A stretch of DNA of 6,317 nucleotides. It comes from Candidatus Rifleibacteriota bacterium (GTDB taxonomy: Bacteria > Riflebacteria > Ozemobacteria > Ozemobacterales > Ozemobacteraceae). The DNA lies in assembly GCA_029560455.1 (NCBI GenBank), contig JAKQKW010000313.1, forward strand, positions 1 through 6,317, given 5' to 3'. The notes beneath the pieces are model-generated. The model saw only the letters and a program-made list of their open reading frames with translations, searched no databases and was not told where the DNA came from. Positions 5,600-6,317 of the stretch are shown here, in pieces. The translations under genes were made by a program, and so were the position numbers. Each line of letters begins with the position of its first letter. Within the stretch, counting starts at the first letter, position 1.

Positions 5600-6216
5600 T
5601 AGAGTTTCCAGTGTACCCAGAATCCTCGACCGGGTGCCTGGAAAATCTGGGCGTGACCACCAGCCTGGCTGGCGATTTCTGCCAGATGCTCAGGATCAAG
5701 ACGTGGAACACCGCCTTTGCCGCCGGATTTTGTTTTGCGTATTTCTTCGATGATTGCCTGAGGAGTGCTGATGCCGTAGCCGCCACCAATAAGGGCCTGG
5801 CCACCAGGTTTCAGGCAACGGCTGATACCAGCAAAAGCGGCTTTCAGGTCGGCCCAGAAAAATACCGAGCCCCGGCTGAAAACTGCGTCAAAAGTCGCCT
5901 CTGCAAATGGCAGAGAACAGGCGTCGGCCTGAACCAGAAAAGCTTCTGGTGCCCGCCTGGTTTCAGCAACCCTCTGCAGCATCGAAAAAGAAGCGTCGAC
6001 GCCAGTCAGAAGGGAAGGGGAGTCTGAAGAAAACTGCTGCAACATGAAACCAGGGCCGCAGCCGATTTCGAGAATTTTCCGACCCGCAATCTGCAGGCCG
6101 GTAAAATCTATGAAATCACGCAGCAGCCATGGGTAAACATCTTGCAGGTGCTCTTCTGCGTGCTTTTCGAAATGGCCGGAGTTCTCATTTTTCCAGTCTA
6201 TCTGATTCATGCTCAC
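5599..6216 (-). CDS. Class I SAM-dependent methyltransferase
   Basis: Cytoplasmic Rossmann-fold methyltransferase of the Methyltransf_11 (UbiE/small-molecule) type, 205 residues from the chosen start. Motif I is ILEIGCGPG (48-56), the acidic residue that binds SAM ribose is D74 in GVDAS, motif III-like DACSLPF is at 98-104, FDAVFSRGSVFFW spans 109-121 and LKPGG (135-139) precedes the GGGYG turn. No nucleic-acid or lipid-binding extra domain is present, so the substrate cannot be named. I choose GTG at 6216 because GGAGG (6223-6227) stands six bases before it; ATG at 6210 is twelve bases away and also possible. A TTG at 6237 is in frame but lies upstream of the ribosome binding site and is unlikely. 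An out-of-frame ATG followed at once by TGA overlaps the start. It lies 88 bases upstream of the decarboxylase, suggesting at least partial co-transcription. Confidence 0.88.
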   Translation of the reverse strand: MSMNQIDWKNENSGHFEKHAEEHLQDVYPWLLRDFIDFTGLQIAGRKILEIGCGPGFMLQQFSSDSPSLLTGVDASFSMLQRVAETRRAPEAFLVQADACSLPFAEATFDAVFSRGSVFFWADLKAAFAGISRCLKPGGQALIGGGYGISTPQAIIEEIRKTKSGGKGGVPRLDPEHLAEIASQAGGHAQIFQAPGRGFWVHWKL

Positions 6217-6222
6217 ATGATA

Positions 6223-6227
6223 CCTCC
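6223..6227 (-). promoter_or_regulatory. Ribosome binding site that decides the methyltransferase start
   Basis: GGAGG on the - strand is followed by TATC, then ATG TGA (6218-6213, a start codon directly followed by a stop). The in-frame GTG (6216-6214) overlaps this pair, and ATG (6210-6208) lies further on. Spacings are 4, 6 and 12 bases respectively. GTG has the best spacing for the long frame. Confidence 0.6.
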
Positions 6228-6236
6228 GTCGTTTCA

Positions 6237-6293
6237 ACCATGCAAATTACTGTCTGATTGCAAAATAGCTTGATACTACTCTGCGTGCATGGT
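6237..6293. other. Inverted repeat upstream of the methyltransferase
   Basis: accatgca (6237-6244) and tgcatggt (6286-6293) are perfect 8-bp inverted repeats 41 bases apart, in the DNA just before the methyltransferase ribosome binding site. A second, partly overlapping pair, tactac (6274-6279) and gtagta (6297-6302), lies inside and beyond it. They could be an operator pair or chance. I see no convincing promoter in 6238-6317, and no gene. Confidence 0.25.
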
Positions 6294-6317
6294 AAGGTAG
6301 TAGCAAATCACAAAAGG

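Noticed and set aside
5584..6027. 147-codon open frame on the + strand
   Set aside because: Antisense to the methyltransferase, which carries all expected SAM-binding motifs. The product has no recognisable features.
6217..6237. TTG at 6237 as the methyltransferase start
   Set aside because: It lies upstream of the GGAGG, which would then be inside the coding sequence; the added residues are a basic stretch not typical of the family.

Overview
The window is bacterial chromosomal DNA with six protein-coding genes and, at its left end, about 700 bases of tandemly repeated non-coding DNA. Genes start at AGGAG, GGAGG or GAGG-type ribosome binding sites, and several have sigma70-like promoters. 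Secreted GlpQ, soluble ClpP and a UPF0316-type membrane protein give no firm taxonomic assignment. I would not go beyond a free-living bacterium of intermediate GC content. No tRNA, rRNA, CRISPR array, transposase or phage gene is visible.

Layout. Positions 1-708 hold two nearly identical copies of a repeat with a period of about 267 bases, then a degenerate third copy. Each intact copy can fold a roughly 19-bp imperfect hairpin plus other pairings. An extended -10 promoter then leads into a UPF0316-type (DUF5698/DUF2179) membrane protein gene on the + strand (779-1339). On the - strand follow a stand-alone PAS-domain protein (1347-1685) and, upstream of it, clpP (1742-2368), with a stem-loop between the two. 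clpP and glpQ (2523-3518, + strand, secreted glycerophosphodiester phosphodiesterase) diverge from a 154-base region carrying a promoter candidate in each direction. glpQ converges on a compact Orn/Lys/Arg decarboxylase (3561-5510, - strand). Upstream of that, on the same strand, is a class I SAM-dependent methyltransferase (5599-6216).

How the parts work together. These look like ordinary housekeeping or metabolic genes without an obvious shared pathway: proteolysis (ClpP), phospholipid head-group scavenging (GlpQ), amino-acid decarboxylation, a small sensor, a membrane protein and a methyltransferase. The only likely co-transcribed pairs are clpP-PAS, through a leaky stem-loop, and possibly methyltransferase-decarboxylase, with an 88-base gap and a weak internal promoter. 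I see no defence system or gene cluster of new type. The least explained part is the structured repeat array at 1-708. The next most unusual points are an acidic insertion in the ClpP N-terminal loop and a decarboxylase shortened after its PLP lysine.
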